DNA from: Armatimonadota bacterium
GTDB lineage: Bacteria; Armatimonadota; Fervidibacteria; Fervidibacterales; Thermosaccharophagaceae
NCBI GenBank assembly: GCA_025062195.1
Contig: JANXAS010000024.1
Span: 1-46,785, forward strand
Direction of reading: 5' to 3'
Length of the DNA stretch: 46,785 bases
In this document: piece by piece, positions 33,852 to 42,274 of the stretch
Numbering within the stretch: the stretch's first letter is position 1
Layout: the number at the start of each line of letters is the position of its first letter
Notes under the pieces: generated by a model
Databases searched by the model: none
What the model saw: only the letters and a program-made list of their open reading frames with translations
What the model was told of the DNA's origin: nothing
Made by a program: the position numbers and the translations under genes

Positions 33852-35216
33852 TCATTCAAGCTCCTCAAGCTCTTCAGCCATGTGCTTCTGTATGAAGTTG
33901 GTGTAGGTTTCGCCGCGCCTGAAGAATATGTTGCTCATTATTCGCCTGTGCAGCGGGATGGTAGTTTTTATGCCTTCAATGACGCATTCATCAAGCGCTC
34001 TCTGCATCCGCGCAATAGCTTCATCTCTGTTGCGACCGTGCGCTATAAGCTTGCATAGCAGCGGATCATAGTATGGGCTAACTGTATAACCGCTGTATAT
34101 GTGCGTGTCCATTCGTATGCCAGGACCACCCGGCGGAATGAATTGCGTTATAGTCCCACAGGAGGGCACGAAGTTGCGTTTTGGGTCTTGAGCAGTTATG
34201 CGGCATTCAATTGCGTGCCCGCGCATCTCAACTTGATGCTGCCTTATGCTCAATCGTTCACCAGCAGCTATCCGTATTTGCTCCTTGACGATATCAATTC
34301 CGGTGACCATCTCGGTGACACAATGCTCAACCTGCAGGCGCGTGTTCATCTCAATAAAGTAAAACTCGCCGTCATTATCAACGAGGAACTCCACAGTGCC
34401 AGCGTTAACATAGCCGACTGCTGCAGCAACCCTCAGGGCAGCTCTGCCCAGGCGCTCCCTCAGCCTTTGATTGGTGGCAGTGATAGGCGATGGGGCTTCC
34501 TCAAGTAGTTTTTGGTGGCGCACTTGAATTGAGCATTCTCTCTCGCCAAGGTGAATAAGGTTACCATGTTCGTCAGTCAAGATTTGAACCTCAATGTGCC
34601 TTGGCTCCTCAACATACTTCTCAATATAGCAAGTGCCATCCCCAAAAGATGACTCTGCCTCCAAACGAGCCGTTGCAAAAGCTTTGAGCAAATCGGAATC
34701 ACCATGGACAATGCGCATCCCTCTTCCACCGCCGCCTGCAGCTGCCTTTATTATGACTGGGTAGCCAATTTCCCTTGCAGCTCTGAGAGCCTCTCGTTCA
34801 TCAGCCACATGATGATGACCTGGAAGCACACGCACATCTGCCCTCTCAACAACCTCTCTCGCCTTGATTTTATTTCCGAGAAGTTCAATCACATCAGTTG
34901 GCGGTCCAATGAACTTGATCTTGTAGTGAGCACATATCTCTGCAAGGTTTGGGTCTTCAGCCAGGAAGCCATAGCCAGGGTGAATTGCATCTGCACCAGT
35001 TACAAGGGCAGCGCTGATGATGTTAGCTACATTAAGGTAGCTCTCCTTTGGCGGCGGCGGTCCTATGCAAATTGCCTCATCAGCCATCCTCACATGCAAT
35101 GAGTCTCTGTCAGCTTCTGAATAAACTGCGACTGTGCGCAACCCAAGTTCTTTGCATGCCCGTATTATGCGCAGCGCAATTTCACCACGATTGGCTATAA
35201 GGACTTTTGAGAACAT
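33852..35216 (-). CDS. accC: Acetyl-CoA carboxylase, biotin carboxylase subunit
   Basis: The 454 residues match AccC in full. Visible are [36 protein letters not shown], the ATP-grasp glycine loop [44 protein letters not shown] and the C-terminal FIQKHMAEE. It carboxylates biotin on AccB with ATP and bicarbonate, the first step of fatty-acid synthesis. It lies downstream of accB, with a prepilin-like gene between them; the carboxyltransferase genes accA and accD are not here. Confidence 0.96.
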   Translation of the reverse strand: MFSKVLIANRGEIALRIIRACKELGLRTVAVYSEADRDSLHVRMADEAICIGPPPPKESYLNVANIISAALVTGADAIHPGYGFLAEDPNLAEICAHYKIKFIGPPTDVIELLGNKIKAREVVERADVRVLPGHHHVADEREALRAAREIGYPVIIKAAAGGGGRGMRIVHGDSDLLKAFATARLEAESSFGDGTCYIEKYVEEPRHIEVQILTDEHGNLIHLGERECSIQVRHQKLLEEAPSPITATNQRLRERLGRAALRVAAAVGYVNAGTVEFLVDNDGEFYFIEMNTRLQVEHCVTEMVTGIDIVKEQIRIAAGERLSIRQHQVEMRGHAIECRITAQDPKRNFVPSCGTITQFIPPGGPGIRMDTHIYSGYTVSPYYDPLLCKLIAHGRNRDEAIARMQRALDECVIEGIKTTIPLHRRIMSNIFFRRGETYTNFIQKHMAEELEELE

Positions 35217-35332
35217 AATTTTACCGCCCCTTCTTTATCTGATCCGTTCAACTCAACGCCATCATGTTTGACACAGAATTAGCACTCTTCGTTTATTCGC
35301 GCCCTCAATGCGTCAGATAAAATGCGACCGAT

Positions 35333-35725
35333 TTAATACTTAGGATGCTGCGGGCAAACAACCTTTCCACTTTGAGGGTCATAAAAATATGCAGCACCAG
35401 TTACAGGGCATGTAAGAGTAATCCCGGGAGGAGTATGCAAATCCTTCAAAGATGTTGGATTTGAACCATGGTCAATTTGATACATCGTTATGAGCTGCCT
35501 CAGCTGTTGCAAATTGTTTAGGCATTCAACACCCTTACCCTTCTCCATCACTTTGCCCAAAGTAGTCTCTGCTTTCCTTTGCTCTTCCTCCACCCTCTTG
35601 ACTTTGCTAAAGCCAATGTAGAATGTGCCGATGAGCAATGCTATGATGATGAGGCTGATGAGCATACCAAGAAGAGTCTGAGCGTTGCGAGACTTCATAC
35701 CGTTAATTGCGTTTGATGGGCACAC
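35333..35725 (-). CDS. Prepilin-like protein encoded between accB and accC
   Basis: The 130 residues have a 15-residue basic leader (MCPSNAINGMKSRNA), then QTLLGMLISLIIIALLIGTFYIGF, a pilin-type hydrophobic helix in which Ala|Gln would be the peptidase site and Gly takes the place of Glu5. A helix (VEEEQRKAETTLGKVMEKGKG) and a small C-terminal domain follow: CLNNLQQLRQLITMYQIDHGSNPTSLKDL...CPVTGAAYFYDPQSGKVVCPQHPKY, typical of type II secretion/pilin minor subunits. GGGGGTGATAAGAA strongly supports GTG at 35725. It starts 34 bases after accB and is probably in the same transcript. Confidence 0.8.
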   Translation of the reverse strand: MCPSNAINGMKSRNAQTLLGMLISLIIIALLIGTFYIGFSKVKRVEEEQRKAETTLGKVMEKGKGVECLNNLQQLRQLITMYQIDHGSNPTSLKDLHTPPGITLTCPVTGAAYFYDPQSGKVVCPQHPKY

Positions 35726-35759
35726 TTCTTATCACCCCCATGACTGCTCAGCACACGAT

Positions 35760-36176
35760 TTACTCACCTGCTGGCTCAAGTATCATCAACGGCTGCCCAT
35801 ATTCAACGACCTGCCCGTCATCAACGAGTATTTGAGCGACGATACCTCTTGCTGGACTGCGTATCTCATTCGGCACCTTTAGAGACTCAACTACGCAAAC
35901 AACTTGCCCCTCTTCAACTAAGTCGCCAACCTCAACAAGCGGCTTACCACCCGGAGTGTAGCTGCGATGAAATGTTCCAACCCAAGATGATGTAATCATT
36001 GTTTGCTTGGGCTGTTCCTGTTGAGTTGGTTGCTCTTGTGGCGGTGGTGCAAACAAAGTAAAATCTCGCTTTATAGTTATGCGCCCCTCACTTGTGCGTA
36101 TTGTTAGTTCGGTCAACTGCGCGCTGTTCATCAACTCAACGAGCTTTCGCAGCTTCTCAAAGTCTATATTAACCAT
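35760..36176 (-). CDS. accB: Acetyl-CoA carboxylase biotin carboxyl carrier protein
   Basis: The architecture is that of AccB: an N-terminal helix-strand segment (VNIDFEKLRKLVELMNSAQLTELTIRTSEGRITIKR), a Pro/Gln-rich linker (about 44-60) and a biotinyl domain (about 65-135) with PLVEVGDLVEEGQVVCVVESLKVPNEIRSPARGIV. The biotin lysine is Lys100, but the usual EAMKM/ESMKL reads ESLKV. It carries carboxybiotin between AccC and the carboxyltransferase. ATG at 36176 is preferred, with GAGGGG about 10 bases before; GTG codons upstream are possible. It is the first gene of accB-prepilin-accC. Confidence 0.9.
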   Translation of the reverse strand: MVNIDFEKLRKLVELMNSAQLTELTIRTSEGRITIKRDFTLFAPPPQEQPTQQEQPKQTMITSSWVGTFHRSYTPGGKPLVEVGDLVEEGQVVCVVESLKVPNEIRSPARGIVAQILVDDGQVVEYGQPLMILEPAGE

Positions 36177-36783
36177 CACTTTCACGCCCCTCAAACGGAA
36201 TCAAAACAAGTTATGATAACAGCACCATTAATAGCATTGCACATTCGCCCATGAGTTGCCACCAAAACAGCGCAACCAATTTAAGTGATGCAAAGATAAA
36301 GCGAACGAAGCACACTACTTCGTGCGAATTTGATGTGCCTACATCACACTGCTACCGTTCATCACCACCAATTGCACTTTGAGCATCGTAATCACCTGCG
36401 CCGCTAACACCTGAGTGCAGTTATTACGATTCAAAGGGCTGAGCAAGGCGCCACATCGGGTAATTTGAATCGTGGACGCTTCATCACAGACAATCATGAA
36501 GCGATAGCGTAGAGAACCAAATTTGTCCACCTCACTTTTGAATGCACTCCACTTCATTTGACGCCTTACCGAGAGCTTCTGAGCACTAACTTACAACTCA
36601 CTCACCTACAGTGTGTAGCTCCTTTGCACCTAAGGCAATCAGTGCATCATAATTTGTGTTGCAGTCGTGCAATGTGTTATGGGCATTTCGCCACGAAAGA
36701 CTGTGGGAGCAATTTATAACCGTAAGCTTAACTTTTGGATAAGGACTTACGCTATGCAAAAGGCTTATGAGGGTGTTTCGGTT
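36177..36783. other. Divergent intergenic region between accB and the glycan segment
   Basis: About 600 bases with no convincing gene. It marks the change from the minus-strand metabolic block to the plus-strand, more A/T-rich glycosyltransferase genes. None of the class A, B or D repeats was seen here. Confidence 0.5.
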
Positions 36784-37767
36784 ATGGATGAGGGATACCC
36801 GCGCATAGTTGCTTTCACACTCAATCACATTGGTGATGTGCTGTTTACGGAACCTGCTATTACGGCGCTACGGGCAGGGTATCCCAAAGCGCGTCTAATC
36901 GTCATCACTTCACCTGTAGCCCGTGCAGTGTTAGAGCAACATCCCGATATTGATGAACTGTGGGTGCGAGAACGGACATTGAAGGGATGGTTTAAACTTG
37001 TGATAAAAGTGACTCAAGTTCGCCCCGACATCACAGTTTGCTTTTCGCCATCTTCATTTGGTATGACGATAGCCGCATGGGTTAGTGGCGCACCGAAGAG
37101 ATTTGGGTTTTCCTACCGCCCATATCTTAGCCACTTTTTCACATGTGCTGTGGAATTTCAATACAATCGCCACATTGTTTATGACAATCTTGAGCTTGCG
37201 ACAGCTGCTGGCGGAAAAATATCAAGAGATATGCCGAGAATTTTTTTAAGTGACCATGAGTTAGAGAATGGGAGGCATTGGTTGGACAGGCAGGGCTTGC
37301 TGGGAAAGCCAATTTTGGGTTGTCATCCGTTTGCAAGCACAATAAAGCGCCAGTGGGAACTTGAAAATTGGGCAGAATTATTAAATCTCGCCGCTAATAA
37401 ATTTGGGGCAAGTGTTATTGTCTTTGGGGGAATTAGGGACAAAAATGATGGGGAAAAATTGGCAAACATTGTGGGTGGACTGAATGTTGCCGGACACCTA
37501 TCACTCCGCCAATTCTTTAGCGTAGTTAGCCATTGTCAGGTCTTCATCGGACTTGACAGTGGTCCAACACATGCTGCTGCAGCACTCGGCACGCCGACTG
37601 TGGCACTCTATGGACCAGAAACAAGAGGACCAGTTAGAGCCAGCCCTTTGGGCAAAAATGTTGAAGTAATTTACGGTGAGACAGGCTCATGGGCAGGCGT
37701 TACTTTGGAAAGGGTTATGGATGGTTTGGAAAGAGTTTGGCAAAATTCCAAAAGAACAGCCCATTAG
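36784..37767 (+). CDS. Glycosyltransferase family 9 (heptosyltransferase-type)
   Basis: Family GT9 features are clear: the N-terminal IVAFTLNHIGDVLFTEPAITALRAGYP and the C-terminal nucleotide-sugar site VFIGLDSGPTHAAAALGTPTVALYGPETRGP, with HPFASTIKRQWELENWAELL between. GT9 enzymes transfer heptose or a related sugar to lipopolysaccharide core, on the inner face of the inner membrane. The frame starts earlier (36667), but GAGGGTG 8 bases before the ATG at 36784 and the family N-terminus fix this start; length 327 is normal. First gene of a glycan cluster. Confidence 0.92.
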   Translation: MDEGYPRIVAFTLNHIGDVLFTEPAITALRAGYPKARLIVITSPVARAVLEQHPDIDELWVRERTLKGWFKLVIKVTQVRPDITVCFSPSSFGMTIAAWVSGAPKRFGFSYRPYLSHFFTCAVEFQYNRHIVYDNLELATAAGGKISRDMPRIFLSDHELENGRHWLDRQGLLGKPILGCHPFASTIKRQWELENWAELLNLAANKFGASVIVFGGIRDKNDGEKLANIVGGLNVAGHLSLRQFFSVVSHCQVFIGLDSGPTHAAAALGTPTVALYGPETRGPVRASPLGKNVEVIYGETGSWAGVTLERVMDGLERVWQNSKRTAH

Positions 37768-37796
37768 CCCAGCTTCACCCTTGAGGTAATTTAGAG

Positions 37797-39188
37797 ATGG
37801 AGAAAGTCAGGGAGAACAGTTGGAGGTTATGGTTATTCATATTTGCAATTTTAGGCATTAATACCGCTATTTTGTCAACCTTTTGGGCATTCAAGTTGAT
37901 AGCCCCGCATATGTTAGACTGGGGAGAATTAGAGGTTCTTAACGCCGTCTATTGGTGGAAACGAGGGTTTATTCCCCCTTACTCATCATTGGATCAAATA
38001 CCAGCCTTTGCTAACCATTACGGTCCTATTTATGAAGGAATCTGCGCTATATTGCCTTCGTTCGTCCACCCCTACTTCACAGGGCGCATTCTTTCCTTGC
38101 TTGCCACTCTTTCCATCTTATTTACCGTTGCTCTGTGGGTTTTCTACAAAACAAAAAACTGGTCATACAGTTTGCTCGCTGTGATGCTACTTCTTACAGC
38201 CAAGCCTTTATTTACCTTCGGGATTGTGCATAGGGTTGATGCGTTGGCAGTTGGGTTTTCCGCAATAGGTTTTGCTCTTGTCCTTCTCACACGACATTGG
38301 TTAAAAGTTGGTTTAGGTGTAGCGTTGATGGCATTGGGATTTCACACAAAACTTACCGCTGTTGCTGCACCAATAGCCTGCATCATTGCTTTGTGGCGTG
38401 AGGAACGACGAAAAGCATTGTTAGTTGGAGGCAGTTGGCTACTTATGGCAGCAGTTGGTTTAGGGATTTTACAAATCATTTCGGACGGCAATTATTTGCG
38501 CCATGCAAGTTTGGGGAATGAGCCATCAGAGTGGCTTAAGCCATTTGACATGATAACCCGTCCTTTGACATCCTCTCCTTTTTGGGTTGCTTTAGCATTT
38601 TACTCCTGGCGAATAACAAATGCGTGCAAAAGTTATGCCTTTAAGCCCGAACTTTCATATCTTGCTGCCGCTTTGTTTATTGCTGGCATCACCGCCACAA
38701 ATCCTGGGTCATCCTGGAATTATTTGCTTGACTTTTACGTCGCACTTGCAATGCTGACAGGAAGGTTGATATGGTTGGCGATACAAAAGGATACTGCGCG
38801 CAACGCTGTTGTTTCGCTTTTGATAGCTCATGCTTTATTCGCCGTTCTCCACACTGGTTACTTCAACGCAAAGGACATTGCAAAAGTGCAAACTTATCAT
38901 AGGGAGTTTCTGGATGCTAAGGCTAAACTTGGGGATATTTTCGCCAACTCTCATCGCATTGCAATTCTTGGGTCTGGTTCGGCAGTAGATGTTGCGCTCT
39001 CTTATGGGTTGCCAAACTATATTGACCTACCCAGCAAGATGAGAAGATACGCAGAAGAATTGGCAATAAATGCGCTAAGAAAAGGGCAGCTTGACCTGGT
39101 GGTAATAGCAAAAGAGAAACTGGAGGTAATAACTCGTGAGAAAATTGGCAGAATTAAAGTCAAGTGTCTTATTCAGTTGGATGGGTAA
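37797..39188 (+). CDS. Polytopic membrane protein, GT-C (PMT/ArnT-like) glycosyltransferase candidate
   Basis: The 463 residues have about nine to eleven hydrophobic segments. A first helix is followed by a loop with acidic residues (HMLDWGELEVLNAVYWWKRGFIPPY), the position where GT-C enzymes carry catalytic Asp/Glu residues, then NHYGPIYEG. The C-terminal soluble tail (ILGSGSAVDVALSYGLPNYIDLPSK) is short. The layout resembles GT39/GT83-like transferases that use polyprenyl-phosphate sugars in the periplasm. The assignment rests on topology, not on a conserved signature. It lies 29 bases after the GT9 gene and is probably co-transcribed. Confidence 0.75.
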   Translation: MEKVRENSWRLWLFIFAILGINTAILSTFWAFKLIAPHMLDWGELEVLNAVYWWKRGFIPPYSSLDQIPAFANHYGPIYEGICAILPSFVHPYFTGRILSLLATLSILFTVALWVFYKTKNWSYSLLAVMLLLTAKPLFTFGIVHRVDALAVGFSAIGFALVLLTRHWLKVGLGVALMALGFHTKLTAVAAPIACIIALWREERRKALLVGGSWLLMAAVGLGILQIISDGNYLRHASLGNEPSEWLKPFDMITRPLTSSPFWVALAFYSWRITNACKSYAFKPELSYLAAALFIAGITATNPGSSWNYLLDFYVALAMLTGRLIWLAIQKDTARNAVVSLLIAHALFAVLHTGYFNAKDIAKVQTYHREFLDAKAKLGDIFANSHRIAILGSGSAVDVALSYGLPNYIDLPSKMRRYAEELAINALRKGQLDLVVIAKEKLEVITREKIGRIKVKCLIQLDG

Positions 39189-39265
39189 ATTAGCGAGTTG
39201 CCCTACCAATTGTTTCATTACACGATAGTTGGCTAATCAATCATAGTTAGGGGGCTTTAGGGCTT

Positions 39266-40012
39266 ATGAGGCAAATTTCGTTTGCTTTCCCAGTCACTAA
39301 TTCAACCCTTAAGAAATTACTGAAACTTCTAAAACCAATTGGAGAAAGGTTGAAGGTTCCTGTCCGACAAGGACCATTGAAAGGCTTTTACCTTCTTGCG
39401 GTTGCCCCTTTGCGCTTCTTCAAAGGAACTTACGAACCTGAGACAACCGCTCTTTTTGTCCAATTCGTTAAGTTAGGAGACATTGTTTACGATATTGGTG
39501 CTCACATGTGTTACTTTACCCTGATCGCTTCAAAACAAGTTGGGTCGGAAGGCATGGTAGTTGCTTTTGAGCCATGTCCTACAAATGTCCGCATTTTGAA
39601 AAAGCATCTTCAAATAAATGGCATTACAAATGTGGAGACTATTGAAGCAGCGGTAACTGAAAGTTCCGGTAAAGCCAGATTTGCATTCGGAACAGGCACA
39701 GGGAAGGGACATTTAGCCATAGATGGTGAACTGGAAGTAAAGACTGTGTGTATAGACGAACTTGTTGAAAAAGGTATAATCCCTCCCCCAAAGGTCATCA
39801 AAGTAGATGTAGAAGGAGCAGAAATGCGAGTAATCGCAGGTGCTATACGAACAATTAGCACTTATCGTCCCATAATCTTTTTAGCCACTCATAGTGAATC
39901 ACTTTCAAAAGCCTGTGACAAAGTCATTTGTTCTTTTGGCTATTTGAAGCGACAAGCAGACTCAAGTAATGTTATCTACATTCCAAGCAAGTTAGTATAC
40001 AATTGGGGATAA
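39266..40012 (+). CDS. FkbM family SAM-dependent methyltransferase
   Basis: A Rossmann methyltransferase with FkbM hallmarks: VKLGDIVYDIGAHMCYFTLIASKQVGSEGMVVAFEPCPTNVRILKKHLQING (motif I and the acidic end of strand 2), ETIEAAVTESSGKA, and VIKVDVEGAEMRVIAGA. FkbM enzymes O-methylate sugars or polyketides; next to glycosyltransferases the target is probably a surface glycan. 248 residues is normal. The N-terminal helix is basic and could associate with the membrane. A 1.47-kb repeat island follows directly. Confidence 0.92.
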   Translation: MRQISFAFPVTNSTLKKLLKLLKPIGERLKVPVRQGPLKGFYLLAVAPLRFFKGTYEPETTALFVQFVKLGDIVYDIGAHMCYFTLIASKQVGSEGMVVAFEPCPTNVRILKKHLQINGITNVETIEAAVTESSGKARFAFGTGTGKGHLAIDGELEVKTVCIDELVEKGIIPPPKVIKVDVEGAEMRVIAGAIRTISTYRPIIFLATHSESLSKACDKVICSFGYLKRQADSSNVIYIPSKLVYNWG

Positions 40013-41481
40013 TGACTTGCAAAAACTTCTTGCCCCAAACCCTACTCAATTTTGCCGGGTTTAAATTGAACACAACAAAAATGCACTGTAAAACTTTAGG
40101 ACATAAAATTTATTCAAACATGAAATAGCTAAGTTATTACACAAGGAGTTTAATAATTCACGATGCCCTTTGCTGCAAACTTTTTTCGTCGCTTTGTTAC
40201 CTATTCCACTGGCTTTAGCCAGCAGTTAATGACGAATTAATGAGCGCAAAATTTATTCGGCTTTGTTTTGTGGAAGTTTTCGCCGACTAAAGTCGGCGCT
40301 AAGGGAAGTTCGTCATCAATTACGGACTAAAGTCTGTAGCATGGTTGGATTAAAAGTGGTTATGGCATGGTTGTGAAAGCGCGTTTGCCAAAAACATTTG
40401 GGGCAAGAATTTTCTACAAAGTTTGTTTGGTGGTTGTTTATCCATTCCAGCGGCTTTAGCCAGCGGTTAATGACGAATCAAATTCGCGCCGAATTCATTC
40501 GGTGGGAACTTTTCTCGCTTACTGCGAACAAAACAGCAAGTTTGTAGTTAGCCACGAAGCGAAAGCGTAGTGGCGTCAAAAACCCGTTTAAGTTCGTAGT
40601 TAGCCACGAAGCGTAGTGGCGTCCTAAATTGTCCCTTGTTCCATGTTCCGTAGTTCCATTTTTGACGGCATTCCGCTTCGTTCCGTGCCTGACTACGAAC
40701 CAACGGGAGGGTGAGGCTCCTGCAAAGCCGAAAATTTGTGTGTCATGTAAGGACAGTAAAAGCCTGTTCAAAAATCGGCAAGCCAGTGGCTTGCCCCACT
40801 AATTGAAGAAAATCGTAACAGAAAAATTCGTAGGGCGAGGCTAATGCCGAGCCGAAAAGCTGTTGAGATAATTTCACGCCGTCTAAAGACGGCGCTCAAA
40901 AATCTATTAGCCACTATGGGCTAAAGCCCATAGCATGGTTGTGAAAATCCGTGGATGGTTACTCATGCCACTGGCTTTAGCCATTGGTTGATGACGAAAC
41001 AAATGAGCGCCAAGTTCATTCGGCGAAGAAATTCCACCGTCTCACCGTCTAAAGAAGGCGCTCAAAAGTTTCGTCAGCGACCATAAGCTAAAGCACATAG
41101 CATGGTTGTGAAAAATGCACTCACCAAAAACATTTGAGGTAAAGAGCGAACTAAAAAATTCAGGTGATCTTTACCACGAGCTTTGTTAGCCAAGTTTGTA
41201 GTTAGCCACGAAGTGATAGCGAAGTGGCATCAAAAATCTGTTTAAGTTCGTAGTTAGCCACGAAGCGAAAGCGAAGTGGCGTCAAAAATCCGAAGTTCGT
41301 ATTTAGCCACAAAGCGTAGTGGCGTTAAGTTGGTGCAAAGTGCGGTGCTATTGTTTACTTGCACTTTGAACTTGGCACCTTGCACTCATTTGGCGGCACT
41401 CTGCTTTGCTCCGTGCTTTACTACGAACAAACAACTTTTGAGCAAAGAGCGATGGGAAAAATTAAAGGCAGGTGACCCCAA
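40013..41481. repeat. 1.47-kb non-coding repeat island (class B and D elements)
   Basis: No gene is supported. Class B elements (GTAGTTA, then an imperfect GCCAC...GTGGC palindrome, then GTCAAAAA) are at 40544-40577, 40596-40623, 41198-41231, 41250-41283 and 41299-41326 on the plus strand, and about 40661-40696 and 41392-41425 on the minus strand. Class D elements are at about 40195-40309, 40437-40512, 40868-40950 (reverse) and 40963-41110, with perfect hairpins such as CTATGGGCTAAAGCCCATAG and CGCCGACTAAAGTCGGCG. The segment 40596-40700 is a diverged inverted relative of the 224-bp repeat. The island splits the glycan cluster between FkbM and GT2. Confidence 0.88.
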
Positions 41482-42261
41482 ATGAAAATTTCTGCCGTTA
41501 TTTTGACTCGCAATGAGGCGAAAAACATTGAGCGATGCCTAAAAAGTGTATCATGGGCTGATGAAATGGTCGTCATAGATGCCGAAAGCGAGGATGAAAC
41601 TCGTGAGATTGCTGAACGGATGGGTGCAAGGGTCATCGTGCACCCTTGGGAGGGCGCTGGAGCACAATATGCCTTTGGAATTGCACAGGCAAAAGGCAAA
41701 TGGGTGCTAATTGTGGATGCCGATGAAGAAGTGACGCCTGAATTAGCGAAGACAATTTGGCAAGTTATCAATGCACCCAAAACACCTTATGCAGGCTACA
41801 AAGTCAAACGAGTCAATTACGCATTGGGACGATGGTTGCGTTACGGTGGTTGGCAGGAATGGGTTTTGAGGTTGTTTCTCCGAGAAAGGGTCACTTCGCC
41901 ACCAACGCTACATCCGCGCTTTCAGGTTGACGGTCAGGTTGGTAAACTACCTTTTCCGCTACGCCATTATATGGCATCCAATTTACTGGAATGGTGGCAG
42001 AGAAGCTTTAGATTGGCGCAAACGGAAGCCGAAATGGAGTTTCTGCAAGGAATGCATTTTAGTAGCTGGGCGCTTTTAAGCGCTTTTTGGAAATTTATGC
42101 GCCGCTTCGTTTTCAAGGGCGGTTTTTTGGATGGCTGGGCTGGTTTTTATGCGTGCCTGCAACGCTTTTTATACGCTGTCATCAAAGAGGCGAGGTTGTT
42201 AGAATTGCAACGGGGAGTAGCATCAATGGAGAAAAATCCAATCAAAATACCTTTTAAGTAG
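41482..42261 (+). CDS. Glycosyltransferase family 2 (WaaE/KdtX-like)
   Basis: The GT-A fold opening KISAVILTRNEAKNIERCLKSVSWADEMVVIDAESEDETREIAERMGARV and the metal-binding VDADEEVTPELAKTI are those of the WaaE-type lipopolysaccharide-core GT2 group. GYKVKRVNYALGRWLRYGGW...RLFLRERV follows, and the C-terminal amphipathic part (WKFMRRFVFKGGFLDGWAGFYACLQRFLYAVIKEARLLE) suggests membrane association. It would add a hexose to an LPS-core or lipid-linked glycan. The start lies 55 bases after the repeat island with AGGTGA upstream; the next gene follows after 13 bases. Confidence 0.92.
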   Translation: MKISAVILTRNEAKNIERCLKSVSWADEMVVIDAESEDETREIAERMGARVIVHPWEGAGAQYAFGIAQAKGKWVLIVDADEEVTPELAKTIWQVINAPKTPYAGYKVKRVNYALGRWLRYGGWQEWVLRLFLRERVTSPPTLHPRFQVDGQVGKLPFPLRHYMASNLLEWWQRSFRLAQTEAEMEFLQGMHFSSWALLSAFWKFMRRFVFKGGFLDGWAGFYACLQRFLYAVIKEARLLELQRGVASMEKNPIKIPFK

Positions 42262-42274
42262 GGGGAATCTTCAG

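Noticed and set aside
36339-36828. Minus-strand frames of 72 and 76 codons before the GT9 gene
   Set aside because: No ribosome site, no recognisable domain, and unlike the strong start signals of the real genes.
40478-40771. 97-codon minus-strand frame
   Set aside because: Runs through class B elements and gives a translated-repeat protein similar to those at 5-6 kb.
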